A stretch of DNA of 64,000 bases from Polytrichum commune (GCA_950295325.1 OX485803.1:76957554-77021553), one strand, 5' to 3'. Numbered from the stretch's first letter, positions 10,877 to 22,458 are shown. Notes: generated from the letters alone by a model not told the origin. Numbers and translations are program-made.

Positions 10877-11321
10877 CTCGTCATCGGAGGGAGCGGCAGC
10901 TCCCTCCTCAGTGATTAACGAACGCGCGTTCGTCACATCCACTGCCGCATGTGCCTCCATCTCCATAGGGTCGTCTGAACGCGCCGCCTGAGACGCCTGG
11001 GTCTGTTGTATGTCGTCGTCTTCAACACCCAGGTCGAGCGTCTCCATTCGCACATCCCCCATGTATGCGGGGGGATGTCGGTCTGTGGCGGGGCTATCAT
11101 CGACGTCCATCCTCTGGACCCCTGCCGTGTCACTCGGGCTCCCCTGCGTGTCCTCCACAATGAGCATGTCAGTGTGTCGCGCAGTGTCATCGCCCCTTGT
11201 CCTATCTACTATCCTGGGCACGACGGTGGAAGGTGCCGTGTCCGTCTGTGAAGGCAGTCCTACCGTTGGTGGGGGAGGGGTGAGGACCGTTTGACCTGAA
11301 GGTTCACGAACGCGCGTTCGT
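10369..11321. repeat. Palindrome cluster 1 (7 copies)
   Basis: Copies of the core ACGAACGNNCGTTCGT (16 bp) start at 10369 (one half degenerate), 10420, 10474, 10521, 10829, 10919 and 11306. Flanks tend to T/TT on the left and A/AA on the right. Five lie in intron 3 and two in the coding part of exon 3. Confidence 0.9.
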
Positions 11322-12099
11322 AAACCCTCATCCTCGCGGATGGCCGCCGAGACTGCATCGTGGATGTTGGCGGTGTCCGCGGCCATTGCAGAGGGTGGAG
11401 TCACCACCGGCGTTGGGTGGGGCGTTGGCTGGTATGACGGCCCTGCGGGGAAAGGAGCGTGCGTGGGGTATCCCGCAGGGAACGGGTACGCCGGCTGAGG
11501 GGCAACAGTGAAGTTCTGCAGCCTCGTCAGCATCGCCAGTATGGCATCCGTCTTCTCGTTTGAGGACTTCAGCTCCTCCTCAATTTTTCGCATTTTCCGA
11601 GCATTCTCCTCTGTAGCCGCCGCCATGTCCTCCTTCATCTTCTGCTCGAGCTTTGCGTTAAGCTCGGCGACGGAAAGGGCCTCCTCCTTGACCCTCTTGT
11701 TCTTGTCGAACTCCACCCCAAGCTCGACCATAATGTCAATGTCCCCCTCGTCCTCGTCGGAGACCTCGATGATCGCTCCCTCGGGCAACTCCACGTACGG
11801 GGTCTTCTTCATCCTCCGTCGCGTGTTGCGGAACAAGTCCAACGTGGGACGGGAGCGTTGGTCGAGGACATCGAGGGTCTCCATTTTGGGGACCACCGGC
11901 CTGGGCCGGGGGGACACCGATGTCGAACAACCGCCTGGCGTGCCGAAGGCCTCTGCGCCAGAGAATCGCGCGGGAAGCACATCGTGGGAGGCCCCCGCTG
12001 AGGACCCAGTACAACCACCTGGAGTCCCTTGGGGTTCCGACGGTTCCCGGGATGGGGCCAACATCCGGAGAGGAGTGACGTCCAAAGACTGGATGATGG
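10877..12099 (-). CDS. Exon 3 (3' part) of the split gene, coiled-coil linker
   Basis: This resumes from the X insertion (TSD GATGG at 12095-12099) as IQSLDVTPLRMLAPSREP. It contains GTPGGC twice, a basic patch RNTRRRMKK, and an acidic patch EVSDEDEGDIDIM. A clear coiled coil follows (ELNAKLEQKMKEDMAAATEE, then EELKSSNEKTDAILAML), then a long Pro/Thr-rich region with two further acidic stretches. Two of the 16-bp palindromes are translated in frame here: at 11306-11321 (giving LRTRVRE) and 10919-10934 (giving TNARSLIT). It ends at donor GAG|GTAACTC (intron starts 10876); otherwise a stop follows five codons on. It probably acts as a flexible linker or partner-binding region before the FCP1-like domain. 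Confidence 0.7.
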
Positions 12100-12143
12100 T
12101 GTAAGCCCAAATCCCCCTCACCCTTCGATTGCGTCCTAGTCCG

Positions 12144-13118
12144 TGTCGCAACCCTTGCTAGTCCCCCTTGCCAATCTTGCCAATTTTCAATTCTAGCAAA
12201 GGTTACGAGCGCTAACCATTCGCATTCCGCCATGCCAATGGTTAGCTCCTCCTACCCCGGACCATATAGTCCATAGGAGGGGAACCAACCCTCCTACTTT
12301 ACTTTCGGGACTCACCCCTTAATCGGTAACCAATTCCCAAATGTGGACTTCCATCCATGGAAGTCCAATCCTATGTTGATCATCGCGTTGCCGGAGCAAC
12401 GCTACAACAACCCGAACCATACTAGGCAACTATGGCCTCACATTGGGCCAATGCCCATGGAGGCCGTGCCGTTCGGCCTCGGGTGGGTGAGGCCACACCA
12501 CCTCACCCATATAAGCCTCTAGGACTCTACGCGGGGCCCCTACCCCACCGTCAACCAACCTCTTGTCTCTCTACCAAGAGTTGGGGCCAAGTGGACATTT
12601 TCCCTTAGCTGCTGGGCCTAGAACCCCCCCAGCAGCTTCAGACCATCATAACTTCCTTGTATGATGTCTGATCATAACAACCAACCACTCCATCTTCATC
12701 TACGCTTCACGTAGATGCCGATGCACTCCTCACTTGCCCCATTCGGGCAAGTGGTGAGGAAGTTATGCCTGTTTGAACCTTGGCAGTCCCGGGAATCACT
12801 CCCAGGCACTGCTGTACCAGGGCGCTGTCCCGGGACAGCGCCCCACTCAAATGGCCATAACTCCTAGCTCACACCTCCGATTGAGGTGTTCTTGAGCATT
12901 CTAGAATCACCACGCCATGAGCTACGCATAGCTCATGGCCTTACCCTTGTGCCTCCTAGTCTCCGTGGGTGGGAGGCGTTCCCAACGCCCGGGGCCCTCA
13001 CCCACACTAGGATCACTTGGGCCCTCTCACCAACGGCGCCACAAGTCCCGGGTGTCACTCCGGGGTCCCCCTTGTGCCCATGGTGTTTCGGGCACTCCTC
13101 ATGGAGAGGTGCGCGACA
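12144..13118 (-). repeat. 3' LTR of retrotransposon A
   Basis: Begins (minus) TGTCGCGCACCTCTCC and ends GGGTTGCGACA. It is nearly identical to 18075-19048. The open frames seen in it on either strand recur in every LTR of the family and are not genes. Confidence 0.92.
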
Positions 13119-13932
13119 CTCACCCCCACCAAACGGAGTCGATGCCCTCATCGACTATACTCGTAGTCGGCACACCAATTCTCAAGTTGCCATCCTCTAT
13201 GGTGCGGCATTGTGTTTACCTTAGGGCGCGACCCCCACAATGCATCTTCAAATTTGGCATAGTCCCAAAGGTGTCGTTCCTAGGTGGTCCGTTAGCGACT
13301 TTGGATCTCTCATCCAAGGACCTAACCTATACTAGACCCACCTACTTTGGGACTCACTTGGGTTGCCCCTCCTTTGGGGCCTCCCCCGTTAGGCTCCACT
13401 AGCCTAACGTGACACATCTAGGCGAGACCTCAACGCTTCCACTAAGTTGTCTCGGTTGCAACTCCGAGATGGCTTTCCATTGTTAAGCCACGCCTCGATC
13501 GCACGGGGGTGATGCCAAGTCCCGCCCGACTCGGTTCCCACTTTGCTCTTTCGAGACATGGGTTCATGACTCCCATGCGCCAACTCTCGTTAGCTCGCGG
13601 GTAGCACTTTTATGAGCACGCGCCATCACCTTGTCCCCGCCCGGACAAGCCCACAACTAAGAAGTTTCTTGGTTTTATCCAAGGCCCCTCCAAGCCATGG
13701 CCCCCAATTACTCGGCTTACCCAACCTAGTTTGGCATATCTATTCCCCCTCTTCCATTAACCAAGCACAAGTACAAGACTAGGACCTCATCTCATACTTT
13801 TCTCTTTGCACCACTAAAGTTTGGACTTTATTCCCTCAAGCCAAAGAACAAGTTCATGTTGTGGAGTAATTAACCTCGAAGCTAAGTGTGCTACTAGCGT
13901 CTCTCCCCCACTAAAGGAGATTGATGTCCTCA

Positions 13933-16924
13933 TCAATGCCTACGCTTCATTTTATTGGAATCCTTAGCCTTAGTTTCTTCAAAGTACTTCACCAATTCAT
14001 TGGTGTTCACCATGTCTCTTGCCGCCACCCAAGCGGTTTTTTTTTTCATGGTATCCTCACCATTTCACCAAGTACTCTTTTGTACATTTTCTTTCATTTT
14101 CACTTGGGCTTCCTACACTTGAGGGTGCCCTCCTACCTCATGTTCCAAATGGCCTCCACAAGGTCGGGACGTGGCCTAATCACTTGCTTGTGATCGGGCC
14201 ACAAGGTGTCGTCCTAAAATGACTTTCTTAATGAGACATGAAATGTCGGATGCACTTTGATCTCCGGCGGTAATTCCAACTTATACATGTCCTTGAACAC
14301 TTGTTCCACAATGGAAAACGAAGCTCCAATTTTGGACATGAACTTTTGCAGTAAGGCCTTTGGGCAAGGTGAAGTTGTCCACATTCAACAACACCTTATT
14401 GGCCCACCTCCTACTCCACTTCGCGTCTTCCGGCATTGATTTGCACTCCGTAGCACCTTCGGGTTTTTTCCACCAACAACTTGGTCATCTCCAAGACTTG
14501 TTTACCATCCTTGGCCAAGTCCTCACCATCTTGGTTGAACTCTAGTGTTGAATGTGCCCCCTCGAGAGCTAGGTTAATAGGTTGGAGCCCATCCACTCCA
14601 TAAGCCACCACGAAAGACCACCCCTTGGTAGCCAAGTGCGTGGCTACATTGCAATTACACTCCGCTCGACCCACATAGACCGCCCAATCTCCTTGGTCCG
14701 CCCCCACCAAGTTCCTCAAGTATTGCTTCAAGACTCCATTCACATGCTCCGCTTTCCCATTCATTTGGGAATGCAAGGCCGTGCTAAACCTTAGTTTCAT
14801 TCCGACCTCCTTAGAGAAATGCATTGAAAATGCACTTGTGAACTTTGGATCTTGATCCCACACAATCACTCTTGGCAACCCGTGGTGCCTCAACCATCCT
14901 TTGAGAAAAGGCTATGCGGTCTCCAACGCGGTGGCGGTTCCCACAATCGGCACCATGTGTGCCAACTTGGCAAACCGCTCTACCATCAACAAGATGGCAT
15001 CATACCCATGTGACTCCGGCAAACTTGTGATCAAGTCCATGCACATACTATGCCATGGCGCCGACGGGATAGGCAACAATTGCAAGAAACCGCATTGCTT
15101 TTGGTAAGAGGCTCGGTTCACTTGGCACTTTATTCACGCCTTCACAAAGTGGGCTATATCCTCCTTTATGCACCGCCAACGGTACCTCTTTGACACCATT
15201 CTATGGCGGCTTTTTGTTTCTCCTCTATGGCCGGCAATAGGACTATCATATTCTTCCTTCAAAACCGATAGCCTCAACTTGCCTTGTGGCACATACACCC
15301 AACTTTGCTTGCACTTGAACAATCCGTCCACCAACTTAACCTCTTTGAGCACCTTGCTCTTGCGAAGCTCACCTAAAAGCTTTTGTGCTTTGGGGTAGTT
15401 AATTTACCCCTCCCGTATCTTGCATCACAAGTTTCCTTTGCCGGCACACATTAGCCACAAGGTTTGGATGGTTCTCATTGCTTGGAACTCTTCCGGTCTA
15501 CTTCGCGCATCCGGCACCACATTTCCACGGTCCGGTTTGTGGATCAAATCCACCTTCATAAGCGCCAAACTATCATGCCACCGCAATGACTTGGCGCTCA
15601 CTTGCGCTTGTATGTCAAAATTCTCTTAGGACACATTGTCTATGTAGACCTTTGCTTTGTGCGACCTCAAATAGTGTCGCCACATTTTCAAGCAATGCAC
15701 TACGACAAAGAAGTTCTTTGTCATGAGTTGGTTGTCTTCTTTGACAACCATCGAGCTTCATGCTCCCATATACAATGGCCATCCAATTACACATAATCCA
15801 CCATTGGCAAAGTTATTCACCCCCATATGCACCTCAAAAGGTTTGTCAAGCTCCACGAACTTGAGCACGGGCGTCTAAGAACACTTGTTCTTAAGCTCCC
15901 CAAAGACTTGGTGGCAAGGCTCATCCCACTCTTGGGATAGCCATTTCTTTCACAAGTCGGATAAGGTCGGATAACCATCAAGCTTAACGCTCTCATGTGC
16001 ATTGGCCATCCATCTTACATTAACCATCCGCCAATGGCAAAGTCACTCGCCCCCCCGTATGCACCTCAAAAGGTTTGTCAAGCTCCGCGAACTTGAACAC
16101 GGGTGGCAAAGACAACTTTGTATTAAGCTCCCCAAAGACTTTGGGGCAAGGCTCATCCCACTCTTGAGATAGCCATTTCTTTCACAAGTCGCACAAGGTT
16201 TGACAATCTTTAAGCTTAATGCTCCCATAAGCAATGGTCATCCATCTTGGATCAACATCCGCCAATGGTAAAGTCACTTGCCCCCGTATGCACCTCAAAA
16301 GGTTTGTCAAAGTCCGCGAACTTAAGCACGGGCGGCGAGTAGAACTTGCTTTTGAGCTCCCCAAAGGCTTGGTGACAAGGCTCATCCCACTCTTGGGATA
16401 ACCATTTTTCAACAAGTTGACTAAGGTCCTAGCAACCTTAGAAAAACCTCCAATGAAGTGGTGGTAGTAGTTGGCTAGGCCAACAAATGACCTAAGCCCT
16501 TTTTTTGAGTCAAGCGCCAATTCTCCTCTTGGATTGCCTTGACATACTTCATGTTCGTCCACCAACTTCATTTGTCACCACATACCTCAAGAACTCAATC
16601 TCTCGTTGAGCAAAGTTGTTATTCCTCCTTGGCGGTAACCTTTTGAGCAACACATTGGTGAATACATCCTTGTATCTCACCAACATCCCACCAATGTGGT
16701 TTGGAGGAGGCCCATCTTTCCTAGCCTCCCCATACGTTCCTTGGAGTTGCTCCAATTGAACCACGACCATTATGTTTTCCATTTTTCATTTGGTCCATTA
16801 AGACCAAATTCAACTTGGGTCCTCCTACCATAGGAGTCCTTGTCAATTTAAACTTCAATTCTTTGCCAATATGACACATCATAATGCACCGCAAGCACAC
16901 CGGCTTGCACCTCACATCTATCAT
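13933..16924 (-). pseudogene. pol remnant of A: RT core missing, integrase, chromodomain
   Basis: Reading minus: LVRYKDVFTNVLLKRLPPRR near 16640 is the run-in to a Ty3/gypsy reverse transcriptase. The next recognisable residues, EIEFLRYVV near 16590, normally lie some 170 residues later. The palm with its YxDD site is therefore deleted. Then come LRSFVGLANYYHHFIGGFSK and three tandem copies of the RT/RNase H junction. Integrase (15121-14411) has SMCMDLITSLP, VWDQDPKFTSAFS and GKAEHVNGVL, so the D, D and E positions are recognisable, but a TAG stop lies after TALETA. The chromodomain near 14070 (EYLVKW, stop TGA, GYH) also has a stop. Both stops recur in copies B and C. Confidence 0.82.
15790..16420 (-). 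repeat. Tandem array of the RT/RNase H junction in A (3 units of ~230 bp)
   Basis: Each unit encodes WLSQEWDEPCHKAFG, then FDKPFEVHTGASDFAIGG and an IAYxSxKL ending, i.e. the start of RNase H, repeated head to tail. Units can be counted by CACCTCAAAAGGTTTGTCA at about 15830, 16061 and 16289. Confidence 0.85.
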
Positions 16925-17223
16925 GTGAGTTTCAAAGAAGGCGCCTTCACAATGACATGCATTTCATCTATTTCATATGGTGTGAAATTTTGACAAAAAT
17001 CCAATGTCCCACATTGAAAGGTTACATGCATCGCGGCCTACTTTGTTTCATGCGGTTCGCCCTTTCCACACCGCACCTTGGTGGGCTTGCCCGCTCTATC
17101 AATCGGCAAGCCCCAACTCCCTTGTGAGTTTTGGGCTCAAGAAGGCATGGCTTGCATCTTTGTCAACCCCTTAGACGTTTGTCCCATTCATTTCAGCCTC
17201 GAGGTATAAAATACTTGGCCTTG

Positions 17224-18010
17224 GCTAAAGGCTACTAGCCTTGGCCACAAAGCCATCGTGTAACATTTGGTCCTCGGCAACACCATGAGTTTGGCTTGGT
17301 CCGCAAGGCCAACTTTTAACACTCCGTCCGTGGAACAAATATGATCTAGCTTGGTACCACCAAGCCACCTTCTCACATTCCGTCCGCGGCACGAGCTAGC
17401 ATGATTTGCCTTGGTATAATGGGCCAAACTACTTGTGCTCATTTCCTTGGGACATCTTTCGGCTAAACCCACTTTGTGGTGATATGCCGCCCAACTTCTT
17501 TTTAGGACCATCGGCTTCAATGCTCTTCAAATCTTTATGATTCGCACTACGTCCTCAAGAAGCTTTGGGGTCTTGAACATGGTTTTCACCACCCGCTTTT
17601 GAAACCCACCTAAAACGATGCATTTCTTAGAAAGCTCGTCCATCCTAGATGTACCATTCATTTGGGTGTGAAATTCGCACATATACACCTTAAGAGACCC
17701 CGCGTGCCTCATGTGCCCCAAGTTCATTTCAACATCACCACCTTCTAAGCATTTCGAATTGGAATTTCAATCCAACATTAATGCCCTCCAAGGTTTTGGG
17801 TGCTTTCGGTATTCTAGGCCCCAAATGTTTTTTGAGGTTTGAGGGAGCCCTTTCAAAGCACTCCTCCATTTTCCTTACCAAATCCACCCTCATGCCCACC
17901 ATTGTCATTAGAACCAATGGTATGGTCAAATTCCACTTGCACATGATCCTTGTTCCAATTTGAGCCTCACAACCTTTTGGAAACCCCGGGCTCACCATCA
18001 TAACCCGCAT
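17224..18010 (-). pseudogene. gag/protease remnant of A, with short tandem array
   Basis: Broken frames follow the primer site. The first (18010-17735) begins MRVMMVSPGFPKGCEAQIGT and a relic protease-like segment follows. At about 17230-17420 a ~58-bp unit with the motif TCCGNGG (CCGCGGA on the coding strand) is repeated about three times. Gag identity rests mainly on position next to the primer site. Confidence 0.5.
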
Positions 18011-18060
18011 TTTTTATAGCCATGTTTCCCTCAAAGTGCGAGCTCAAAACTTGGAACCCT

Positions 18061-18072
18061 GCTCTGATACCA
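18061..18072 (-). other. tRNA primer-binding site of A
   Basis: On the minus strand TGGTATCAGAGC, two bases after the end of the 5' LTR. It is complementary to the 3' end of plant initiator-Met tRNA. Confidence 0.9.
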
Positions 18073-18074
18073 AG

Positions 18075-19048
18075 TGTCGCAACCCTTGCTAGTCCCCCTT
18101 GCCAATCTTGCCAATTTTCAATTCTAGCAAAGGTTACGAGCGCTAACCATTCGCATTCCGCCATGCCAATGGTTAGCTCCTCCTACCCCGGACCATATAG
18201 TCCATAGGAGGGGAACCAACCCTCCTACTTTACTTTCGGGACTCACCCCTTAATCGGTAACCAATTCCCAAATGTGGACTTCCATCCATGGAAGTCCAAT
18301 CCTATGTTGATCATCGCGTTGCCGGAGCAACGCTACAACAACCCGAACCATACTAGGCAACTATGGCCTCACATTGGGCCAATGCCCATGGAGGCCGTGC
18401 CGTTCGGCCTCGGGTGGGTGAGGCCACACCACCTCACCCATATAAGCCTCTAGGACTCTACGCGGGGCCCCTACCCCACCGTCAACCAACCTCTTGTCTC
18501 TCTACCAAGAGTTGGGGCCAAGTGGACATTTTCCCTTAGCTGCTGGGCCTAGAGCCCCCCAGCAGCTTCAGACCATCATAACTTCCTTGTATGATGTCTG
18601 ATCATAACAACCAACCACTCCATCTTCATCTACGCTTCACGTAGATGCCGATGCACTCCTCACTTGCCCCATTCGGGCAAGTGGTGAGGAAGTTATGCCT
18701 GTTTGAACCTTGGCAGTCCCGGGAATCACTCCCAGGCACTGCTGTACCAGGGCGCTGTCCCGGGACAGCGCCCCACTCAAATGGCCATAACTCCTAGCTC
18801 ACACCTCCGATTGAGGTGTTCTTGAGCATTCTAGAATCACCACGCCATGAGCTACGCATAGCTCATGGCCTTACCCTTGTGCCTCCTAGTCTCCGTGGGT
18901 GGGAGGCGTTCCCAACGCCCGGGGCCCTCACCCACACTAGGATCACTTGGGCCCTCTCACCAACGGCGCCACAAGTCCCGGGTGTCACTCCGGGGTCCCC
19001 CTTGTGCCCATGGTGTTTCGGGCACTCCTCATGGAGAGGTGCGCGACA
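18075..19048 (-). repeat. 5' LTR of retrotransposon A
   Basis: Partner of 12144-13118; minus-strand ends are TGTCGCGCACC and TTGCGACA. It adjoins the primer site. Confidence 0.92.
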
Positions 19049-19053
19049 CTCCG

Positions 19054-21589
19054 GGTGAGGGATTTTTGAGCTACATTCAATCTTCAAATCACAAATGCAA
19101 GCAAGGAAAGAATGTTTGGGAGAAGTGGTGTGTATAACACCCTTTTGTTTTTATTAACCATGCGAGCATTCACAAATGCTTAATCGCCTTATGATGTTAC
19201 TCACCTCGGAATCAATTAATTCTACCCATGCCCTAGCCTAATTGCCCTTCCTCCACAATCGGAGGATCCGGCTTGTTCCCCCGCTATCACTTAACTACCA
19301 CCTCCTACCTGATGCCACTCCTTGACTCACCAAATGTCTCCCTGGTCCCTAACCCCCAACACTCTCCGGTACTTTAGACTGAACATCATTCACAGCACGG
19401 GCGGCTTGCTAACAATACTCTGAACCCAAACCACCATGCCGGTGCACCACCAACTGTAACGAAGAACCACGCATCTACTTCCCTTCCCCTTACTTCCCCC
19501 TGGCCATTAACACCCTGCAGAGGCCACACCTACGCATCCATTGACTGCCCTGCAAGTCCCAATACTGCGACCAACAATCCTTCGATCCTAGCACCGCCGT
19601 TGGTGAGAGATTGCAAAACCTCCTATCGCCTCACCCTCTACTCCGAGTACCCACCCCGTTGAAGGAAGTGGCCATGGGCCCTGTCGGAGCTGCTGGCAGC
19701 GTCGTCTTGCTCTTGTGATCAGAGCCCCAATGTGCTCACCCTCGGTAATTTGTGGCTCCCGCACCCACACCCATGTCCAGCTCCCAATCTCCCTTTCGCA
19801 GCACTCATTTTCTCTTCCACAGACCCACGTCACAGCAACATCAAGCGACTCAACTCACCCACTTCGGCAGAACAACAGAGGGCCTGGTGTGCACCGCTGA
19901 CCGGAGATGAACATCAGACGCCAAGGCAACATTCCTCCTGTTACCGAGCCGACCGCTTCGATCTCCTTCAAAATCACCTACCTTATCGCCGGCCGACTGA
20001 GGCACTTAAGCTCACTCCTCACAAGGCTTCCACCAGCGCTGCCGTAACCTGACGACGAATAAGTGGTCTGGGGTGAGCTGTGCCCCACGGGGTCTGCACA
20101 CGGTAACCCACCGTCATTAACAAAACAAACAACCAAAAACCGCCCTTCAATTCCAGAACCGCAACCTCAATCCAGTCTTGCTGCAGGTGGTCCTTCTTCG
20201 CCGAGAGAAAGAGATCCTCAGTGGTGCATAGTGTCAGCAACACCGTGAAACTGAACGCATAGAAGGATCAAGCTGGGCAGAGAAGTGTTTCATCGTGGCG
20301 ATGTCCCCTTGACGGAATCTCATGCTCTGGAAGGGGGAAGGGTTGGTACCCCCCTATCTTGAGTGGTGAAAGATCATGGTCGGCCTTGAAGACTCCGTAT
20401 GCTCCCACTGTTCCGCCACCTTGCCTTGGAAATTCTTCATCGCCAGCCCTTACCGGAGCTGGTCATCCTCCTCCGCTCCGTAGGGGAACTCCCGCGTGCC
20501 GAAGCCACAGTCTGCATTCCTCTTGAAAACACCATTCCAAAACGTTCTCGCGTTATTCCTCCGCTGGTCAACCACCCTTACCTGCCTCCGTCGATTGGGA
20601 TCTATGCGCAGGTCTCCTTCACTCATCTACACGCGACCTCCTTTGATGGATTCCAACAGACTGGTTCCCCAGGCCGCGATGAGATCCCACAATGCTCCAT
20701 CTCTGTCTAACCTCTGCTTGCTTCCCCCAGCCTCCGTACTCAACCTAGTTAGATCGGTATGGACGGAATGCTTGAATCCAGCGACGTCGCCGTCCCAGGA
20801 TCTCCTACGCCAACCTAATTAACTACGCATTACTCTATCCTTGCTTGGCTTGTTCCTGGAATATAACCAATACAATCACCCAATTCTGACGAGTTTCTGT
20901 GAGAGTGTGGTGAACGCGCTACATGCGGATCAGGGGGTGAATGATTGTCGTGCATTACTTCCAGCCCTCCACCGATGCAGCTCCCATCATAGATCGTGCT
21001 TGTGTTCCCTTACCCCTCTGCGCACCCTACCAACCGTGAAGGTCTCACTTACCACCGACGAATTCCCACAGCTCCACCCTTCCACCGATTCTCCTCGAGG
21101 CAGGGCATTCCGCATGGTCCAGCTTTCCCTCTCTCCCATCCGTGATTGCATTCCCCTTAATCAGGGCCTCGCCCTCCTAGCTACTCTCTCTCCTCACTAC
21201 TCTTCAACGTGCATTTTCCATCGGAGCAGGGCTTCGCCCCCTTCCCCTTCTCTCTCTCTCCTTTGCTTCTAAAAACATGCATAATGAGCTCTCTCCCTCC
21301 TACCTCCCGAGACCCCTCCAACCTCTACATTTTTTCCCGGGTTGCCCGGCATCTTTCGGGCCGCCCGAGAGAAAAAACGGGTTGAGACCTTTTCCCTTGG
21401 CCTCTCCCCCTTCCCAACCCACTTTCCCTTTTCTTCCATTGACTTCTTCTCCCCCTATCCTCATAGATAAATAAAACTCATAGATAGATAGATAAGAATC
21501 AAGGTTAATTAAGAATAACCCACCGTAATCGTTAGCAACTCCTTTCGCTTGGTTAATGGTATAAATTGCGGTTTGTTGCCTTGGAGGTT
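19054..21589. other. Interior of X: non-coding, C-rich
   Basis: No convincing gene. Several open frames (e.g. 20841-21272) have skewed Pro/Ser/Leu composition from C-rich DNA. TGTATAACACC at 19131 and its inverted copy GGTGTTATACA ending at 21696 could be the ends of a further nested element of about 2.57 kb, but no target duplication was found. Confidence 0.35.
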
Positions 21590-21811
21590 GCCAAGTCATG
21601 TCTCCTCGGTTGGTTGAGGGAGGAAATTTGTACAACACTTAAGCGGTCCGGGTTCGATTCCCATAGACTCCGTTTGACTGTTTAAGGTGTTATACATGAC
21701 TTGGTGCTGCTAGTGATTTCTAGGTAGGAAATTAGTACCCAACCAACCGGCTCTTACCCATCCTCCTGAGCTATCCGTGTAAATATCATTCAATAAATAA
21801 CGGTCATCGTC
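21590..21811 (+). mobile_element. Possible tRNA-derived SINE
   Basis: A box-A-like stretch TCGGTTGGTTGAGG near 21610 is followed about 30 bases later by an exact box B, GGTTCGATTCC (near 21650). A tRNA-unrelated tail then ends near CTATCCGTGTAAATATCATT. The acceptor stem does not pair, so it is not a functional tRNA. No target duplication was established. Confidence 0.42.
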
Positions 21812-22070
21812 ATGACCCCTTCCCTTATTCTATTGGTTTTTCTTGGTCCTTTTGCGTATGTTTTTACTAGAAACGTTTATGCCTTATTCCCCTTTAATCC
21901 CCTACGGTTAATTTCTCTCCAAGTTCCTAATCACTTTTTTAGCCTAATTCCACCGGGATATTTAACACCTTACCTTTCCCATCACCTGCTAGTTCTATCA
22001 AGTATGAAATCGACGTGTTAGCCATGTTTTTGCGATTAAGGATTAATGTGAGTACGATTTTGGGCTCACA

Positions 22071-22271
22071 GATGGCATCGACGTTGACGGATGGGCCAGG
22101 CTCATCGTCGTCTGTTTCCATGGGTGGCATGCCTTCGTCGGTCGGCATGTTGAAGTCCGTCATGGGCACGGACATGTCACCCAGGTCCATCGTCGACGCT
22201 TTTGTCCTGTGGAACTTGTAGTCTTCCTCGTCGACGGCGTCAACATATGTATTGACGCACAACCCCAGCAT
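22071..22271 (-). CDS. Exon 3 (5' part) of the split gene
   Basis: This follows acceptor CTTCTTTTCTCAG and opens MLGLCVNTYVDAVDEEDYKF. That completes the methyltransferase-like motif: after the FGGSK loop one expects ALRLGR..I.IE.D..YF, and the C-terminal Asp-Glu-Glu-Asp-Tyr pattern fits. It then becomes acidic and Pro/Met-rich (MPPMETDDDEPGPSVNVDAI). Insertion X cuts it at GATGG; the frame resumes at 12094 with IQSLDVTPLRML. Confidence 0.7.
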
Positions 22272-22302
22272 CTGAGAAAAGAAGGCAAAGAGTCAGTCAT
22301 AT

Positions 22303-22435
22303 ACGAACGCACGTTCGTGAACATGAACCCTTTGAGCGAAGCAATAATAACAAATTAATTCACAAATGATTAAAACGTATCAGTTGCCTAAGAGTAATTG
22401 TTTGGAGCATGCAGTGATTACGAACGTGCGTTCGT
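22303..22435. repeat. Palindrome pair in intron 2 of the split gene
   Basis: ACGAACGCACGTTCGT at 22303-22318 and ACGAACGTGCGTTCGT at 22420-22435, both in the 187-base intron 22272-22458 (GTAAGC...TTTTCTCAG). Confidence 0.9.
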
Positions 22436-22458
22436 AAAAGTGCTCTGAGATGGCTTAC

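Larger units (their letters stand above)
12144..19048 (-). mobile_element. Chromodomain Ty3/gypsy retrotransposon A, RT-less
   Basis: Two 974/975-bp LTRs (12144-13118, 18075-19048) differ by eye only at a C-run and one adjacent base, so insertion is recent. Transcription is on the minus strand: the primer site lies beside the right LTR (18061-18072) and the purine tract GGTGGGGGTGAG beside the left one. Flanks are GTCCG (12139-12143) and CTCCG (19049-19053), a 5-bp duplication with one mismatch. Solo LTR Z has the same local sequence and shows that GTCCG is the ancestral form. The internal region (about 4.96 kb) has gag and pol remnants only. Confidence 0.9.
12100..22070 (-). mobile_element. 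LTR-type insertion X (with retrotransposon A nested in it)
   Basis: Bounded by TGTAAGCCCAAAT at 12100 and ATTTTGGGCTCACA ending at 22070, with the 5-bp duplication GATGG on both sides (12095-12099, 22071-22075). On the minus strand it begins TGTGAGCCCAAAAT and ends with the CTAGGACG...AAGGGTG block, like solo LTR Z. Removing it, with one GATGG, restores the coding frame of exon 3. Retrotransposon A sits 44 bp inside the left end. No second LTR, primer site or pol gene was found, so X is most likely a solo LTR or a non-autonomous element carrying further insertions. Confidence 0.75.

Noticed and set aside
12886-13402. Open frames of 112 and 155 codons repeated in many places (also 18816, 31765, 37806, 44187, 50450)
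   Set aside because: They lie in LTR sequence and recur only because the LTRs do; both strands are open owing to base composition. No promoter or protein likeness.
14411-15121. Working integrase in element A
   Set aside because: The D, D, E positions are visible but a TAG shared by all three copies interrupts it, and the zinc-finger part is out of frame.
19588-21272. Genes in the C-rich interior of X
   Set aside because: Frames on both strands are open by composition and have no recognisable domains.
21600-21672. Functional tRNA gene
   Set aside because: Box B is exact but the acceptor and anticodon stems do not pair.
22303-22435. Literal bacterial parS sites
   Set aside because: Size and symmetry are similar, but the sequence is not the bacterial parS consensus; kept only as an analogy.
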